Source of the DNA: Liolophura sinensis
Taxonomy: Eukaryota > Mollusca > Polyplacophora > Chitonida > Chitonidae
Direction: 5' to 3'
DNA length: 64,000 nt
Assembly (NCBI RefSeq): GCF_032854445.1
Contig: NC_088296.1
Location: 19,087,485 to 19,151,484 of the forward strand
Shown: in pieces, positions 21,390-32,849 of the stretch
Numbering within the stretch: position 1 is the stretch's first letter
How the letters are laid out: each line of letters begins with the position of its first letter
Position numbers and translations under genes: made by a program
The notes under the pieces: model-generated
What the model was told of the DNA's origin: nothing
Databases searched by the model: none
The model's input: only the letters and a program-made list of their open reading frames with translations

Positions 21390-23149
21390 CATATACTACC
21401 CTGGATCTACCGTTTACGAAGTCGACACCCTTTCTACCAAACCAGTTAATTCAGCACATGTATATACCTCTACTACCAGATCATCTTCTCCCCATTCAAT
21501 CTTCATAGTGATCAGTGCATTTTATCTTACATGTTACAACGCAAAATAACTGACATTAAGTTAGTTTCATTATGGGATGCTATATGATATCCAGCGGTCC
21601 AATTAAAGTCTTTCTTACATACATGTACAGTCTTCCTTGTCAGCCGCGGGGTGACGTCTGTAGAGTACGTCTTTAGGTGCACGCATGGCTGCTCACACGC
21701 TGAACTTATAAATAATAGTTTGATTAACCTAATTAAAACATGTTACGTCATGCGCAAACGACAAGGCAGCCAATAACAGAGTTGTAAACACCCGCATTTG
21801 CAATTTTAATGAGGCCTCTTATGTCATGTAGAATAAATTTAGGAGGTATATTCAGTGCAGGCAAGCTTAAGGTGTTTCGTCCCCTGAGGCAGATAACCTG
21901 GTGCACGAATTCAAAGTGCCCAATCAACTGCCGATTATTTAATAGTTCCGCTATTTTGAAGGTGGTGAGTGCGTTGGGGACGGAGCTTCAAACGGAAAAC
22001 GACATGGATGCGGATTGGATTTAGAAGCGGGTGAGGGTGGGAGAGGGAGTGGAGGTTGTGCAAGGCACACGTACTGCACTACCTAATATATAGAAGAAGG
22101 CATGATTTGTGCAGATATTCACAGGAAAGGATTCTACTTATTTATTCATTTCATTACAATATAAGGCCATAGACCCCAGGACATAGAAAGGACGTACCGC
22201 GTACAGAGTAAATCCAGAGACGTGACCACAGTGTGATGGCGGGCAAACGCCCACACATAACTGGTGAAATACGGTCTCTTGTCAGTTATGATAATTAGTT
22301 ATGATCAATTTATTATGATAACTGTTCATGTAAATACTTGAATATGATAGCAAAACTACACGTCCAAAAACAAAATAGAACAATTAAATAAACAAATGCA
22401 TTTTAATTCATTAGGCGCCACTGGACCAGAATCCTGTTGGGTCATCACGTTTAATCAAAAAATACACGAAAACAATGCAAAGAATCAGGGATTTGGGATT
22501 GCCTAATGAACTAAAAGAATCCTGGTTCATGCAGGGACACGATGTACAGGAATTTAAGCATAGAGATCATGTATGAAAGAATGTATGTAGGCAGGTATGT
22601 TGGTTTATCGCTAAGTAGGCATATATGCTTGGGGTTTTGCGCGGTACATAATTTTTGAATTTTATGACGACCAGTATAGAAAGTGAGACGACGAACAGCG
22701 AGAATAGTGCGATAGTTGGCAAATACATGCAGACGAACAAGTACTCTGCCTGTTCTGTTTGTATAGCACACGAAGCAAGGTAGTTGAAAGATTACTGATG
22801 TTAAAGTCTTAGAAATAACTCAATTCAGGATTGAACCCTGGATCTCAAGTTTGGGAGGCGGGCTCTCTATCCCACTTAGCCTAGAGCTAGGGCAGTACTA
22901 AGGAGCCGCCTAGCTCAATATAGCCTACCTATCCGTGCACTATCTCTAACACTTCCTTATCTAGGGTACACATATGCCCTTAGTCACCCGAAGTGTATAG
23001 ATATTTTAAGGCCAGCATCGGTAAATTTGTTTTTGAACAGTATTAAGGAGGAAGTCCAACCAACGACCGACATGTGTCAGATATGTGTTGGCCAGAAGTT
23101 ATTTACTGTCGTTTTGTCATTTCTCGCCGTCGGTGTTCTTTGCTTATCT
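21390..23149. other. No gene; possible tRNA-like remnant
   Basis: At 22815-22890 (minus strand) agtgggatagagagcccgcc followed by ccagggttcaatcctg resembles a degenerate tRNA D-arm and T-arm. The anticodon stem does not pair, so it is not a functional tRNA and may be an old SINE head. The rest is unrecognised. Confidence 0.45.
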
Positions 23150-23609
23150 GGACACAGACCCCCATTACAACTTCCGTTTTTTGGTAGGGACGATTGTAGT
23201 TCTGTGAATTTTAGGGTATAAAGACTTTTTTTGCTCCCAGGCGTCCATTTTTGGTGCACAGGTGCATGCTTGGTATTAAAATGCTGGAAACTGTCTAAAC
23301 TTTGAGGAGGTATGAGCTTTATTGATGAAAGTTTGAAATTCTGGGCGAGAGGACACAAGGTGTGAGGTAGTGATGAGGCTGCGAGTGACGTCCCCTTGGC
23401 GTTGCTAGGCACACCTCCCAGCTGCCGGCATGGAAAGGTCCAGATTTTGACGGTCAACCTATGTCAAGATTTTTATGGCTTCTTTCTCACAGGCTGGGCC
23501 AGGTATGCATCAAAGCTTATTGGCCACGGAATGTTTGGGACTGAGCTACAGCGCTAGACGTTAACATTGTCGCTTATGGAAAATTAATGGGGGTCAGAGG
23601 CCATCTGTA
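23150..23609. mobile_element. ~460-bp element with short inverted ends, copy 1
   Basis: Nearly identical to 61018-61476. The ends carry inverted acccccatta: cagacccccattac near 23157, and its complement ttaatgggggt near 23592. No coding capacity. Copy 2 sits cleanly inside a duplicated SINE whose other copy lacks it, so this is a real mobile unit. Class unknown, presumably a non-autonomous DNA transposon. Confidence 0.75.
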
Positions 23610-23621
23610 TATATGGGCCTT

Positions 23622-23718
23622 GTAGCAGCCTGCGGATAGTCGTGGTTTTCCCCAGAGCCTTGCACGGTTTTCTCACACCATAATGCTGGCTGCCGTGGCA
23701 TAAGTGATGTGCCGTGGT
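23622..23718 (+). mobile_element. Partial SINE, plus orientation
   Basis: Body segment only (gcctgcggatagtcgtgg ... ccataatgctggctgcc). It adjoins the next SINE. Confidence 0.75.
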
Positions 23719-23728
23719 ATAAGTGATG

Positions 23729-23966
23729 TACCGTGGCTCAGGTGGTTAGCGCGCTAGCGCAGAGTAATGACCAAGGAGCCTCTCACCAATGCTGCCGCTA
23801 GGAGTTCAAGTCCAGGCCGTACGTGGGAAGGTCAACCAGCAACCTGCGGATGGTCGTAGGTTTCCCCTTGGCTCTGCCCGATTTCCTCCCAACACAATGC
23901 TGGCCGTCGTCGTATAAGTAAAATATTCCTGAGTAGCACCGGCAAAAAAAACCCAAAAAAAAACTG
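23729..23966 (+). mobile_element. tRNA-derived SINE at the left edge of the tandem duplication
   Basis: Head ggttagcgcgctagcgc, B-box-like gagttcaagtcc, body, and A-rich tail. From about its 3' third onward the sequence aligns with 51041 and beyond, so the duplication boundary falls within SINE sequence. Confidence 0.85.
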
Positions 23967-24269
23967 CACGCACGAATGTACGCACACAGAAGACTTGGGG
24001 CTTTACATCCACTCTATTCTCCTGTAGCTCTGATACGTATAGTGTATCACTTCATATATTGTAATATAGTGTATATTTCACTGTTGAAATAAACTCAATC
24101 CACAAAAATATGGATTCGATATATTCCACAAATTACACACAGATTTCAATCTAAGCGTCTGAACAGACATTCCCATACAAAATGGATGTCCTGTGCCAAT
24201 AGCCGCAAGACCAATTACACAAAACACCAGAGTACATGTATTAGGTAAGCATATACAGAAATTAGGTAG

Positions 24270-24550
24270 GATTTAGACGACGAGAAGCAGTCAACAGTTT
24301 TACAGTAATCACGGGAAAACACAAAGAGTGTTATAGGCGAATTAATTATTAAATCAATATCCACATCCTGCTCCAATCAAATTGGTATGTTGACGTCAAC
24401 TAAATGACGTATCTCAGTTGCGCTTTGATTGCAAATGTTTATATATATTATGTGGCGATCTAATTTAACATGATGAATGTCCAGTGCTTAGCCGTAGGGT
24501 TAATTGCATTTAGATACAGCTATGAAGCAGACTGCCAGAGATCCTGTAAA
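24270..24550. repeat. Dispersed repeat R2
   Basis: agtcaacagttttacagtaa ... gtatctcagttgcgctttg ... gactgccagagatcctg. Other copies at 38990-39285, 45470-45740, 51470-51755 and 61985-62275. A short inverted match lies at 44220-44250. No coding capacity. Confidence 0.6.
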
Positions 24551-26300
24551 AAATATTCTCTCCATGTGACTCCGAAAATTTTATTCACCATACCACAACG
24601 TCTCACAGCAATGTTATAAGTGTCTAACAGCAAATCTATGCGCTAAAGAAGACATTCGTATACCAGCTGTCAACAACAGATAAAAGTGGCATCTCACAGG
24701 CTATTATGAGATGTTATTACATACACCAGACACAATGACGTTACAAAAAACATTTTTGTTTTATGATATTCTAATCCGAGCTTAGCAGAATGACATCGTA
24801 TTACAAGTTCACTCAACTTTAAGGTCTCTTACGTCACGCACCAGGAAGCAATGTCATACGTCACGCTATATACACAAGTCTGCGAAGACCTCCAGGCAAA
24901 AACATTGCTTAAACTTGTTTAATTACACACAATCATCATATTGTCAAAATGTAAATAATAAATAGAATATTGCTATCAGAAGGTTGAATATCATAAATAC
25001 TTTTTTTTGGAAAGGTGGAAATGATAACCCAAGAGACTCGAGTTATCGTTTTCACCTCTCACCTGAAAAATATTTATGATGTTCAACACTCACTGTGCAA
25101 TATCCTCTATCTATTCGTCCCTCCCATGTTTCAATAGAGGGCGAAAAACATTTTATGGAAAATATACGTCCATGTAATAACGCCGTAAACAAAACTCTAA
25201 TTATATGTATAATTAAATCATTTCACCACTCAATAGTTTATATTAACGAACCAAATACAAGAATATCACAAAGTGCTAACACCTTTATCTGTGTTTGCGT
25301 CACAAAGGTTGCACACTATTGTACAGGCCATACATTAAGTGTGTAAATGACCTACAATCATGTTAATGACTAAAGAGAAATTTAGACTTTATTTGTGAAG
25401 AATTTGGGAATGTTTTGCGCCATTTAACTCCTCTGACCACTGCAGGGTTCTGTGTTAGAGGAAACCAAGAAAATATGCGCACAAAATGAAGGAAACGTGT
25501 ACAGGAAACTCAGCAGAGGAAACCGCAGTGCGCGTCTTACTCTAGTCTCCCGCCTTGCGAGTCGGTGGAATTTCATTTTAGAGTGCTACCACATACAGCA
25601 GGCTATTGCTACATGTAGTTTCCTTATACATCACGTTTAACGTAACGAACATAATAAAAACTTTATCAGAAGCTTCAAGGATACTTGAAAGAGAACCCTG
25701 GTTTTCACGGAAATGAACAAATTATGTCAAAACCTTTTAAAACATTATTTTTGAGGCATATTTTTTATCTCTTCTAACTTTTAACCCCTTTTAACTTTTA
25801 TAAAATTATTTTATATACATATGCGCTTCAATGGACGGAATTGATATTATCAAAGAACATTAAGCGGCAATAGTGTCATAGTTGGCAAATGGTGAAAATC
25901 TTCCCTTTTGTCAATTTACCTCAGTTCAAGTTTTATTGTAAATTTCATGTAAGTGCTTAGGAAGTAGCAATATCGCCTATCAACATCGCTTAAGAAGAAT
26001 TACAAAAAATAAAAATAAAACGATTTTAGATGTCATTTTGAGAGCGGTGAATAAGCAGTGTTACAGTTATTGCAAAACACTTTGTTGCAAATGACATGGT
26101 GCTGTGGCTAAGTTGCTATTAGATAAGAAGCGTTAGATAAGAATCTTACAGGAGGTAAACTGAAAAAGATGTCGGATTTCACCAGTTAAGTGTGAACATT
26201 TGTTCTTCAACACTACTATTGCTGTTCTTGTTTTACTTTCCATTTTCAAGTCAAAGGCTATAACAACACAGTATTTTGCGCAGTTCTAGACCAGTGACGT
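24551..26300. other. 3' flank of gene A, no gene recognised
   Basis: 24551-25640 aligns with 51756-52900. Small open frames at 25095-25346 and 52285-52506 fall in the aligned part but are poorly conserved and lack features. 25640-26300 has no counterpart in copy 2. Confidence 0.5.
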
Positions 26301-26760
26301 CTAATAGGCTGTAATTAACACCACTCCATTTTTTGTCTGATTATGCTTAAAGTGAAAGACAGTACTTCACCAATATTTATGTCTGAAAGACTACGATTCA
26401 AAGTATTTTAAACTGCCTTGTCCTTTAAACAATAGTGCTAGGGGGGAGTGTGAGTTGCTATTATTTATGCATTTACATAAACAGAATAAAACCTAAACAG
26501 GGATAAACTGACCAGATGCCGGGTTTCACCGATTACGAGTGACCATTTGCCAGCTGTCCCACTGCCTTCGCTGCTCTGGTCTTACTCCCTATACTCTGTG
26601 TCTATTTATACTCTCTGTGCTGTACGTTATCACATTGCCGTCGCTGCTCTGATTTTACTCTTTATGCCATACGTAATCACTCTGTCGTCGTTGCTCTTGT
26701 TTTACTCTCTGTGGTGTACGTCTTTAATTATATTGTACATATTTTACTGAGGCATAGATA
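26300..26760 (+). repeat. Dispersed repeat R1 with local triplication of its 3' end
   Basis: R1 landmarks (tttatgcatttacataaaca, gggtttcaccgattacg, gaccatttgccagctgtc), then three imperfect ~60-bp copies of the cgtcgctgctct...tactctctatg segment between 26560 and 26725. Confidence 0.6.
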
Positions 26761-26852
26761 TGCTCTAAATCTGAATATAAATAAAGCGGTCTGTCTAAAA
26801 CATCAAAAATTGTTCAAAAAAAAAGTTTGAACATGCGTTTTGGAGAAACGTA

Positions 26853-27076
26853 TTACATCCTTTTAAGGACCCATACTGTCCATTTTGGATTCTTTTTGTA
26901 AGTGACTGCAGAACTCCGACTATATCCTCTACACTCAAGAGTAGCAACGTTGAAATTAAACAAAGTACACACTTCAATCTCCATGCAGACACGTGAACAC
27001 ATGGTGGTCTGGGCAACTTCAAGGCTAAATAGCGGATCTCCAATGATCAGGTTAGCATCCGGCTCACGCATTACAA
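26853..27076 (-). CDS. Gene A, last exon: PAN/Apple-like domain and stop
   Basis: Acceptor tcttttgtacag, exon base 27076, entering in phase 1; 74 codons to the stop. The peptide starts VVMREPDANLIIGDPLF and carries four cysteines in a CSRVC ... CTLFNFN ... ECRGYS pattern. This is the compact PAN/Apple module, in which FNFN after the third cysteine is typical. PAN domains mediate protein or carbohydrate binding in secreted proteins. Gene B has the same exon (55159-55382), same length and stop, with about 80% identical residues, which supports it as coding. A possible minus-strand ATTAAA lies at 26723-26728. The last intron contains the LTR retroelement. Confidence 0.8.
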
Positions 27077-27685
27077 CTGTACAAAAGAAATAAACCGTGC
27101 ATAAAGGCTACGATTGCTCCTATTGGTTTTCATGAATTATAAAAGAAACATGGTGTACAAGAACGACATAAAATACATGAAAAGGTGAAAGTAATATCAA
27201 GGCCAGTGTAATAAAAGTTAGAAAATGTCTCTGAAAAGTTCCCTCATTGGGGCAAGTTTTGCTGTGTCTACAGTTATTTATTAAATGGATTGTGAACCAG
27301 CCTTCTCCTTAATGAATTAGAAAATTCAAATAACCCGATGAACGGCAAAACGTCATATAAATTGTAACACTTGTGTGTTGTGGAACTGAAGCAGGCCATG
27401 TTGCAAGGATGAAGTATTTTTATCAAACACCGAAACACTTAAATATTTGCCAGGAACAGCAGTACAGAGAATAGAGAAATCCCGACTGAGGATGTCCTTA
27501 TGCGCTACAGTTTTTTGACCGTCCAATTTATTAGAAAAACGTTTTATGTCTGTGTTAGTAAGATTCCACAAACACTGTCTGCCTTCACTGTTTGCAATTC
27601 CACAACATTATTTTGTCCATATTGACCGTAGTACCTGCGCTAAGAGAGAATATGAGTTTGGTGGTACAGCTTCTTGATTTCCTTC
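27077..27685. other. Gene A last intron, part left of the retroelement
   Basis: Aligns with 55383-55946. No exon seen. Confidence 0.6.
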
Positions 27686-28701
27686 TGTTATGTATCACTA
27701 TTTAACGTCTTCAGGTACTGTTAGTCTGCGGACCTTTGTGTTATATGTTATAAGCATAACAGGCCCTGTTATATATGTACAGCACGGACCTGGCCGAAAG
27801 CACCTTGTTCAATGCTCTGTTTATTTAACTGGCTGTTCATTGGCTGTTAATTCTGTGTCTAAGAATAGTTGAATCCACCTGGACCGTATATAAGCCGTGT
27901 TTTCTGTGCAGAGTGGAGGTATTTTTGCTGCATCCACTGGGAGCCAGGAGAGTGTGCGACGCTCTCGTATCGAGTCCATTATTTTGATATGAGCTGGTGA
28001 TGCCAGTTTCATTTGGGAGGACAGATTTTTATGCCGACACCGTTTGTGTACCACAGTAGTACTGATGTCTGGTTTATGTGAATTTCTGCGGAAGTCACGT
28101 TTATTGGTGTTCGGATCTTGATTATGATTATACAGTGTGGACTGTGTAATTTGTTTAACACGCTGACCTCACCTGACCGACAAGGTCGTCAAGGACTCTA
28201 AACTGAAGTTTTCAGTTTTGGCAAAGGACGTTCGTTCTGCCACAAGGTGACATTACTCTACGTCTCTGAACGGCTCGTTTGTGAGCTTCTGCGGTAGCTG
28301 TGACTGATCTGAAGTGGATTATACCTCCATGCCTGTATTTACCCTGTGTTGTGCTCTGCGGGTGTGACGTCATTCAAAGGCTTGACTGTTCCAGTTCTAT
28401 GTAACCTGTGTACTGTGTTCGTGTTCGCTAACCTGGCGAAGTACCTGTCTAGGACAATTTGTGACTTGTGTGGATTGTGTGTTTATCCCATGGTCTTTAC
28501 GTTGGATTTCCTGGAATACATCCCTTGGGATGCAAAGGTGAACTGGAAACTTGTAAAGACCGGTAATACTGATGTGTATGTTGTTGTTGTTGTTGAACTG
28601 TCTGTAAAACTGTACGTCTCATTCTATATATAAAGCATTGTTAACATTGTAATATTGAGTCACTGAGTCTGTTTTCTGTTGCTGCTTTCTATACCGTAAC
28701 A
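27686..28701 (+). repeat. 5' LTR (1016 bp)
   Basis: From TGTTATG to GTAACA. A TATA box (gtatataag, about 27886-27894) marks U3; transcription should start near 27920, which is where similarity to the 3' LTR begins. The 95-residue frame at 28346-28633, repeated at 33272-33559, is LTR sequence and not a gene. Confidence 0.9.
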
Positions 28702-28706
28702 GAAAT

Positions 28707-28724
28707 TGGGGGGCTTGTCCGGGA
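28707..28724 (+). other. Primer-binding site, tRNA-Pro-like
   Basis: tggggggcttgtccggga lies five bases after the 5' LTR. It resembles the complement of a proline tRNA 3' end (the type used by many gammaretroviruses), with one extra G and one C-to-T change. The tRNA identity is inference. Confidence 0.7.
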
Positions 28725-28830
28725 ACCGATTGTTTCCCTTTTGGTTTGCACCGGATATTTGAAGTTAAACACATGTGAGAAGCGATTGCTTAATTTTAAC
28801 GGTGAATGATTCAGTGGCTAAATATTTACA

Positions 28831-29163
28831 ATGGGAGATTTTGATCCTAAACAGTTTGTTAATGCGCCCGATCAGGATGTTTTTGAGAGTTTAAAGAAGG
28901 GAGACTTGGTTAAGTTAGGGACATTTTTGGGTTTGTCCATAAAGTCTTCATGGAGGAAAAGAGATATGCAGCATACTTTGTTGAAACATTTAGTGGAGAT
29001 AGGGAAGTTTGATAGTTCTGCATTATCTGATTATGAGTTCGAGGGTCAGTCTGATGCCGAGCTTAAGTTTAAGCAGTTTGAGTTAAAGTTGAGATTGGAG
29101 AAAGAGAGAAAGAGAGGGAACATGAGAGAGGGAGGCAAGAAAAAGAGAGGGAACATGAGATAG
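28831..29163 (+). pseudogene. gag: gag, N-terminal part, frame broken in a purine-rich tract
   Basis: ATG at 28831 opens a frame (MGDFDPKQFVNAPDQDVFES...) that enters a charged Glu/Lys/Arg-rich coiled-coil tract and stops at 29161. The coil continues in another frame to about 29250 and then returns to the starting frame, shared with the long frame at 29302. Two indels in the aga/gag-rich tract explain this. Whether they are real or sequencing errors cannot be told. Confidence 0.7.
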
Positions 29164-29301
29164 AGTTAGAAAAGTTGAAAATGCAGAGAGAGGAAAAAGA
29201 AAGGGAGAGGGAAGTGCAGAGAGAGGAAAGAGAGAGGGAAGTGCAGAGAGAGGAAAGAGGAGAGGGAAGTACAGAGAGAGGAAAGAGAGAGGGAAAGAGA
29301 A

Positions 29302-32300
29302 TTGGAGTTCCAAATGAAAAAGTTAGAGGTAGAGAGAGATGAGAAACTGGGTCCTTCCGGTAGACAGGGTTCAGGATTTGATGTGACCAAATACATTCGG
29401 TTAGTTCCATCCTTTCAGGAAAAAGAGGTGGATAAATATTTTTTGCATTTTGAGAAAATTGCAAATAGCTTGAAGTGGCCTAAGGAGTTCTGGACTATGT
29501 TATTACAGAGTGTGCTAATTGGAAAGGCCAGGGAAATTTACACTCAGTTAAGTGTAGAGAATGCTTCCAATTATGACTATGTGAAAGAGGTAATTTTGAA
29601 GGGTTATGAACTGGTGCCTGAAGCTTACCGCCAGAAATTTCGTAACTGTGAAAAAGGTAGAGATCAGACATACGTTGAGTTTGGTCGAGCTAAGGAGCAG
29701 TTGTTTGATTGCTGGTGTATAGCCAAGAAAATAGGCAAGGATTTTGAAAGTTTGCGTCAGCTTGTGCTGGTAGAAGAGTTCAAGCGTTGTATTCATAGTG
29801 ATGTAAAGGTGTTCGTTGATGAGCAGAAGGCGAGTACACTTGAAGAGGCAGCCAGTTTAGCTGATAATTATTCTTTGACACATAAGGCTACATACACGGG
29901 TAAGCCATTTAATTCATTTACACGTAGAAATACCCAGTCACATGCAACAGGTAGAGGTAGCTCTACACAGAAGAGTTCTACACCAGGCTCCAATGGTTCT
30001 ACAGCTCATGGTTCACGTAGTTCAGATTGGAATGGTAGTCCTCGAAATAGGGTCACTTGTAATTTTTGCAAGCGGGTAGGTCACGTGATGAGTGAGTGTT
30101 ACAAGTTGAAAAGGATACGGGAAGCTCAGAATGAGTCTAAGCCCACAGGTCTTTGTGTTGCAATGCACAAAACATTGCCGGAAGTTACATCAGCAGTTAA
30201 AAGCAGATCTGAGTTAGCTGATACGGGATTGGATAAGATTCCCAAATGCTCTATGGATAGCTTCGCTCCGTTTATCAATTCTGGTTCAGTGTCGCTTAGA
30301 AGCGACATGTCTTGTGCTACCCCTATAAAGATATTAAGGGATACTGGGGCATCTCAGTCTCTGTTGTTGATGAATACTCTGCCCTTTTCTGAAGAGTCAT
30401 ACTCTGGGGTTCGTGCCCTTATTAGAGGTGTAGAGTCTAGTGACTTTGTCAGTGTTCCCCTTCATGATATTTATTTGTCATCAGATTTGATATCTGGACC
30501 TGTCAGGGTAGGCATTAAGCCTTCATTACCTTTTGAGGGTATTCATTTGTTGTTGGGAAATGACTTAGCACATGATAAAGTTACTGTTGATCCCTTAATG
30601 GTTGATAAGCCTTCTCTGAATTCAGTCACAGAGCCAGTTGAAAGCGAGATAGCGGGTTTATATCCGTCCTGTGTTGTTACAAGAGCTATGTCTAGAAAAG
30701 TCTGTACAGACCAGGGTAGTACTGTTGATTTGAGTGAGACTTTTCTCAACAAAATGTTGGATGGAGATTCTTCCAAATTAGACAGCCAGCAGGAAGTAGA
30801 TACTAATTTTGTTAGTGGTGATCAGCCATTTTGTAGGACTGAGTTGATTGCTGAACAACACAGTGATCCAAGTATTTCTTGCTTGTTCAATGATGCAGCT
30901 AAAGATGGTGAATCTTTACCTGACCCATGCTACTACTATGTCAAGTCTGGCATATTGATGCGGCAGTGGAGGCCTCCCGATGTTTCGTTGGAGGATGAAT
31001 GGGCAATTAAGCATCAGGTAGTTGTGCCCAAGTCTTATCGTAAAGACATACTGACTATAGCGCATGAAACGCCGTTAGCAGGTCATTTAGGTGTTAATAA
31101 GACCTATCATAAGATTCTCAGTCATTTTTATTGGCCAGGAATAAGGAAAGATGTTACTGAATTTTGCAGGTCTTGTCATGCATGTCAGTTAGTGGGGAAA
31201 CCTAACCAGACGATCCCCAAGGCAGCCTTGAGGCCTATTCCTGCAATTGGTGAGCCATTCAGTAGAATCTTAATAGATTGTGTTGGTCCGCTACCTAAGA
31301 CAAAGTCTGGAAATCAGTATATGTTAACCATAATGTGTACTTCAACTCGTTTCCCAGAGGCAATTCCACTAAGGAATATTACTGCCAAGACTGTAATTAA
31401 GGCTTTAGTTAAGTTCTGCACCATGTTTGGTCTGCCTAAGTCAGTACAGTCAGACCAGGGTTCAAATTTCATGTCTGGTGTGTTCCAACAAGTTATGCAT
31501 GAGCTAGGTATTAGCCAGTATAAATCCTCAGCTTATCACCCACAAAGTCAAGGAGCACTAGAGAGATTCCATCAGACACTGAAAAGTATGATAAGAACTT
31601 ACTGCTTTGAGACAGGGAAAGATTGGGACGAGGGTGTACCTTTGTTAATGTTTGCTGTAAGAGAGTCTGTACAAGACTCACTTAGATTTAGTCCATTTGA
31701 GCTTGTGTTTGGCCATACTGTGCGTGGTCCACCACAGTTGTTCAAGGAAAAGTTTGTGTCTGGTGATAGTGACAATGTTAACCTATTACAGTATGTGTCA
31801 AGTTTTCGTACTAAGCTCAACAGAGTATGTGAGTTAGCCAGAGAGAATCTTACAGCTTCTCAGAAGAATATGAAAACTAAGTATGACAAAGAGACAGTAA
31901 GACGCAGATTTGAAGTTGGTCAGAAGGTATTGGCCTTACTTCCAGTTAGTGGTAAGCCACTTGAGGCTCGTTATTTTGGACCTTATGTAGTAGACAAGAG
32001 GCTAAGTGATCTTAATTATATTATTTTCACTCCTGATCGGCGCAAATCTAGACAACTTTGTCACATTAACATGTTAAAGCCACATGTAGACAGAGATAGC
32101 ACTGATCTCAATGTTGTACATCCTAGTGGAGTTGCTATCTCTTGTTTTCCAGTGCCAAGTTGTAAGAGAGAGTTAAAGCGTTTCTTGGGCATGGCAGGTT
32201 ATTATCGAAAGTTCTGTAGGAACTTTTCATTTGTTAGTAAGCCATTAACTCAGCTGTTAAAGAAAGGTGCTAAATTCTTGTGGTCCATTGAGTGTCAGAG

Positions 32301-32745
32301 ATCTTTTGATAGATTAAAGGCCATGCTAAGCAGCGGCCCCATACTTGTAGCACCTGATTTTAATTTACCATTTAAGCTAGCTGTTGATGCTAGTGATATA
32401 TCTGCTGGGGCAGTTTTGTTACAAGAAAATGAAACAGATCATGTTGATCACCCTGTATGTTTTTTCTCTCGCAAATTTGACAAGTGCCAGAGAAATTATT
32501 CGACAATAGAAAAGGAATGTCTGTCCTTGATTCTAGCATTACAGCATTTTGAAGTATATGTGACTTCGTCAAGTTACCCCATTGTTGTGTATACAGATCA
32601 CAATCCCTTAACCTTCTTGCACAAACTAAAAGGTAAAAACCGAAGATTGTTACGGTGGAGTTTGCTTTTGCAAGAATTTAATCTAGAGATTAGACACATA
32701 AAAGGGAAAGATAATGTGATTGCTGATTGTTTGTCACGTGTCTAG
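29302..32745 (+). CDS. gag-pol: Gag-Pol polyprotein, RT palm missing
   Basis: 1147 codons open, in the same nominal frame as gag at 28831. Residues ~27-115: capsid segment related to SCAN domains, with PEAYRQKFRN as marker. Residues 253-266: CCHC zinc knuckle (C-x2-C-x4-H-x4-C). Residue ~347: DTGA protease active site. From ~588: integrase HHCC zinc motif, then D659, D718 and E754 (35 residues between the last two, so DD35E). After the integrase C-terminus, residue 944 onward begins abruptly in the RT connection (RELKRFLGMAGYYRKF), followed by RNase H with D1029, E1070 and D1099. The fingers and palm with the YxDD site, about 200 residues, are absent, yet the frame is kept. So integrase and RNase H look intact but polymerase is lost. 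Confidence 0.9.
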   Translation: MEFQMKKLEVERDEKLGPSGRQGSGFDVTKYIRLVPSFQEKEVDKYFLHFEKIANSLKWPKEFWTMLLQSVLIGKAREIYTQLSVENASNYDYVKEVILKGYELVPEAYRQKFRNCEKGRDQTYVEFGRAKEQLFDCWCIAKKIGKDFESLRQLVLVEEFKRCIHSDVKVFVDEQKASTLEEAASLADNYSLTHKATYTGKPFNSFTRRNTQSHATGRGSSTQKSSTPGSNGSTAHGSRSSDWNGSPRNRVTCNFCKRVGHVMSECYKLKRIREAQNESKPTGLCVAMHKTLPEVTSAVKSRSELADTGLDKIPKCSMDSFAPFINSGSVSLRSDMSCATPIKILRDTGASQSLLLMNTLPFSEESYSGVRALIRGVESSDFVSVPLHDIYLSSDLISGPVRVGIKPSLPFEGIHLLLGNDLAHDKVTVDPLMVDKPSLNSVTEPVESEIAGLYPSCVVTRAMSRKVCTDQGSTVDLSETFLNKMLDGDSSKLDSQQEVDTNFVSGDQPFCRTELIAEQHSDPSISCLFNDAAKDGESLPDPCYYYVKSGILMRQWRPPDVSLEDEWAIKHQVVVPKSYRKDILTIAHETPLAGHLGVNKTYHKILSHFYWPGIRKDVTEFCRSCHACQLVGKPNQTIPKAALRPIPAIGEPFSRILIDCVGPLPKTKSGNQYMLTIMCTSTRFPEAIPLRNITAKTVIKALVKFCTMFGLPKSVQSDQGSNFMSGVFQQVMHELGISQYKSSAYHPQSQGALERFHQTLKSMIRTYCFETGKDWDEGVPLLMFAVRESVQDSLRFSPFELVFGHTVRGPPQLFKEKFVSGDSDNVNLLQYVSSFRTKLNRVCELARENLTASQKNMKTKYDKETVRRRFEVGQKVLALLPVSGKPLEARYFGPYVVDKRLSDLNYIIFTPDRRKSRQLCHINMLKPHVDRDSTDLNVVHPSGVAISCFPVPSCKRELKRFLGMAGYYRKFCRNFSFVSKPLTQLLKKGAKFLWSIECQRSFDRLKAMLSSGPILVAPDFNLPFKLAVDASDISAGAVLLQENETDHVDHPVCFFSRKFDKCQRNYSTIEKECLSLILALQHFEVYVTSSSYPIVVYTDHNPLTFLHKLKGKNRRLLRWSLLLQEFNLEIRHIKGKDNVIADCLSRV

Positions 32746-32849
32746 TTGGTTTTCTGCAGCTTTGTTTTTAAAGACTGTGGTAAATGTTATTATTATTTAT
32801 AATTATAAATATGTTAAAGAAAGTTTTATGCAATCCACTTGCAATTCAC

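Noticed and set aside
22815-22890. tRNA gene on the minus strand
   Set aside because: The T-arm is plausible, but the anticodon and acceptor stems do not pair.
28346-28633. 95-residue frame, also at 33272-33559
   Set aside because: It lies in the R-U5 part of both LTRs, which explains the duplicate; no function is implied.
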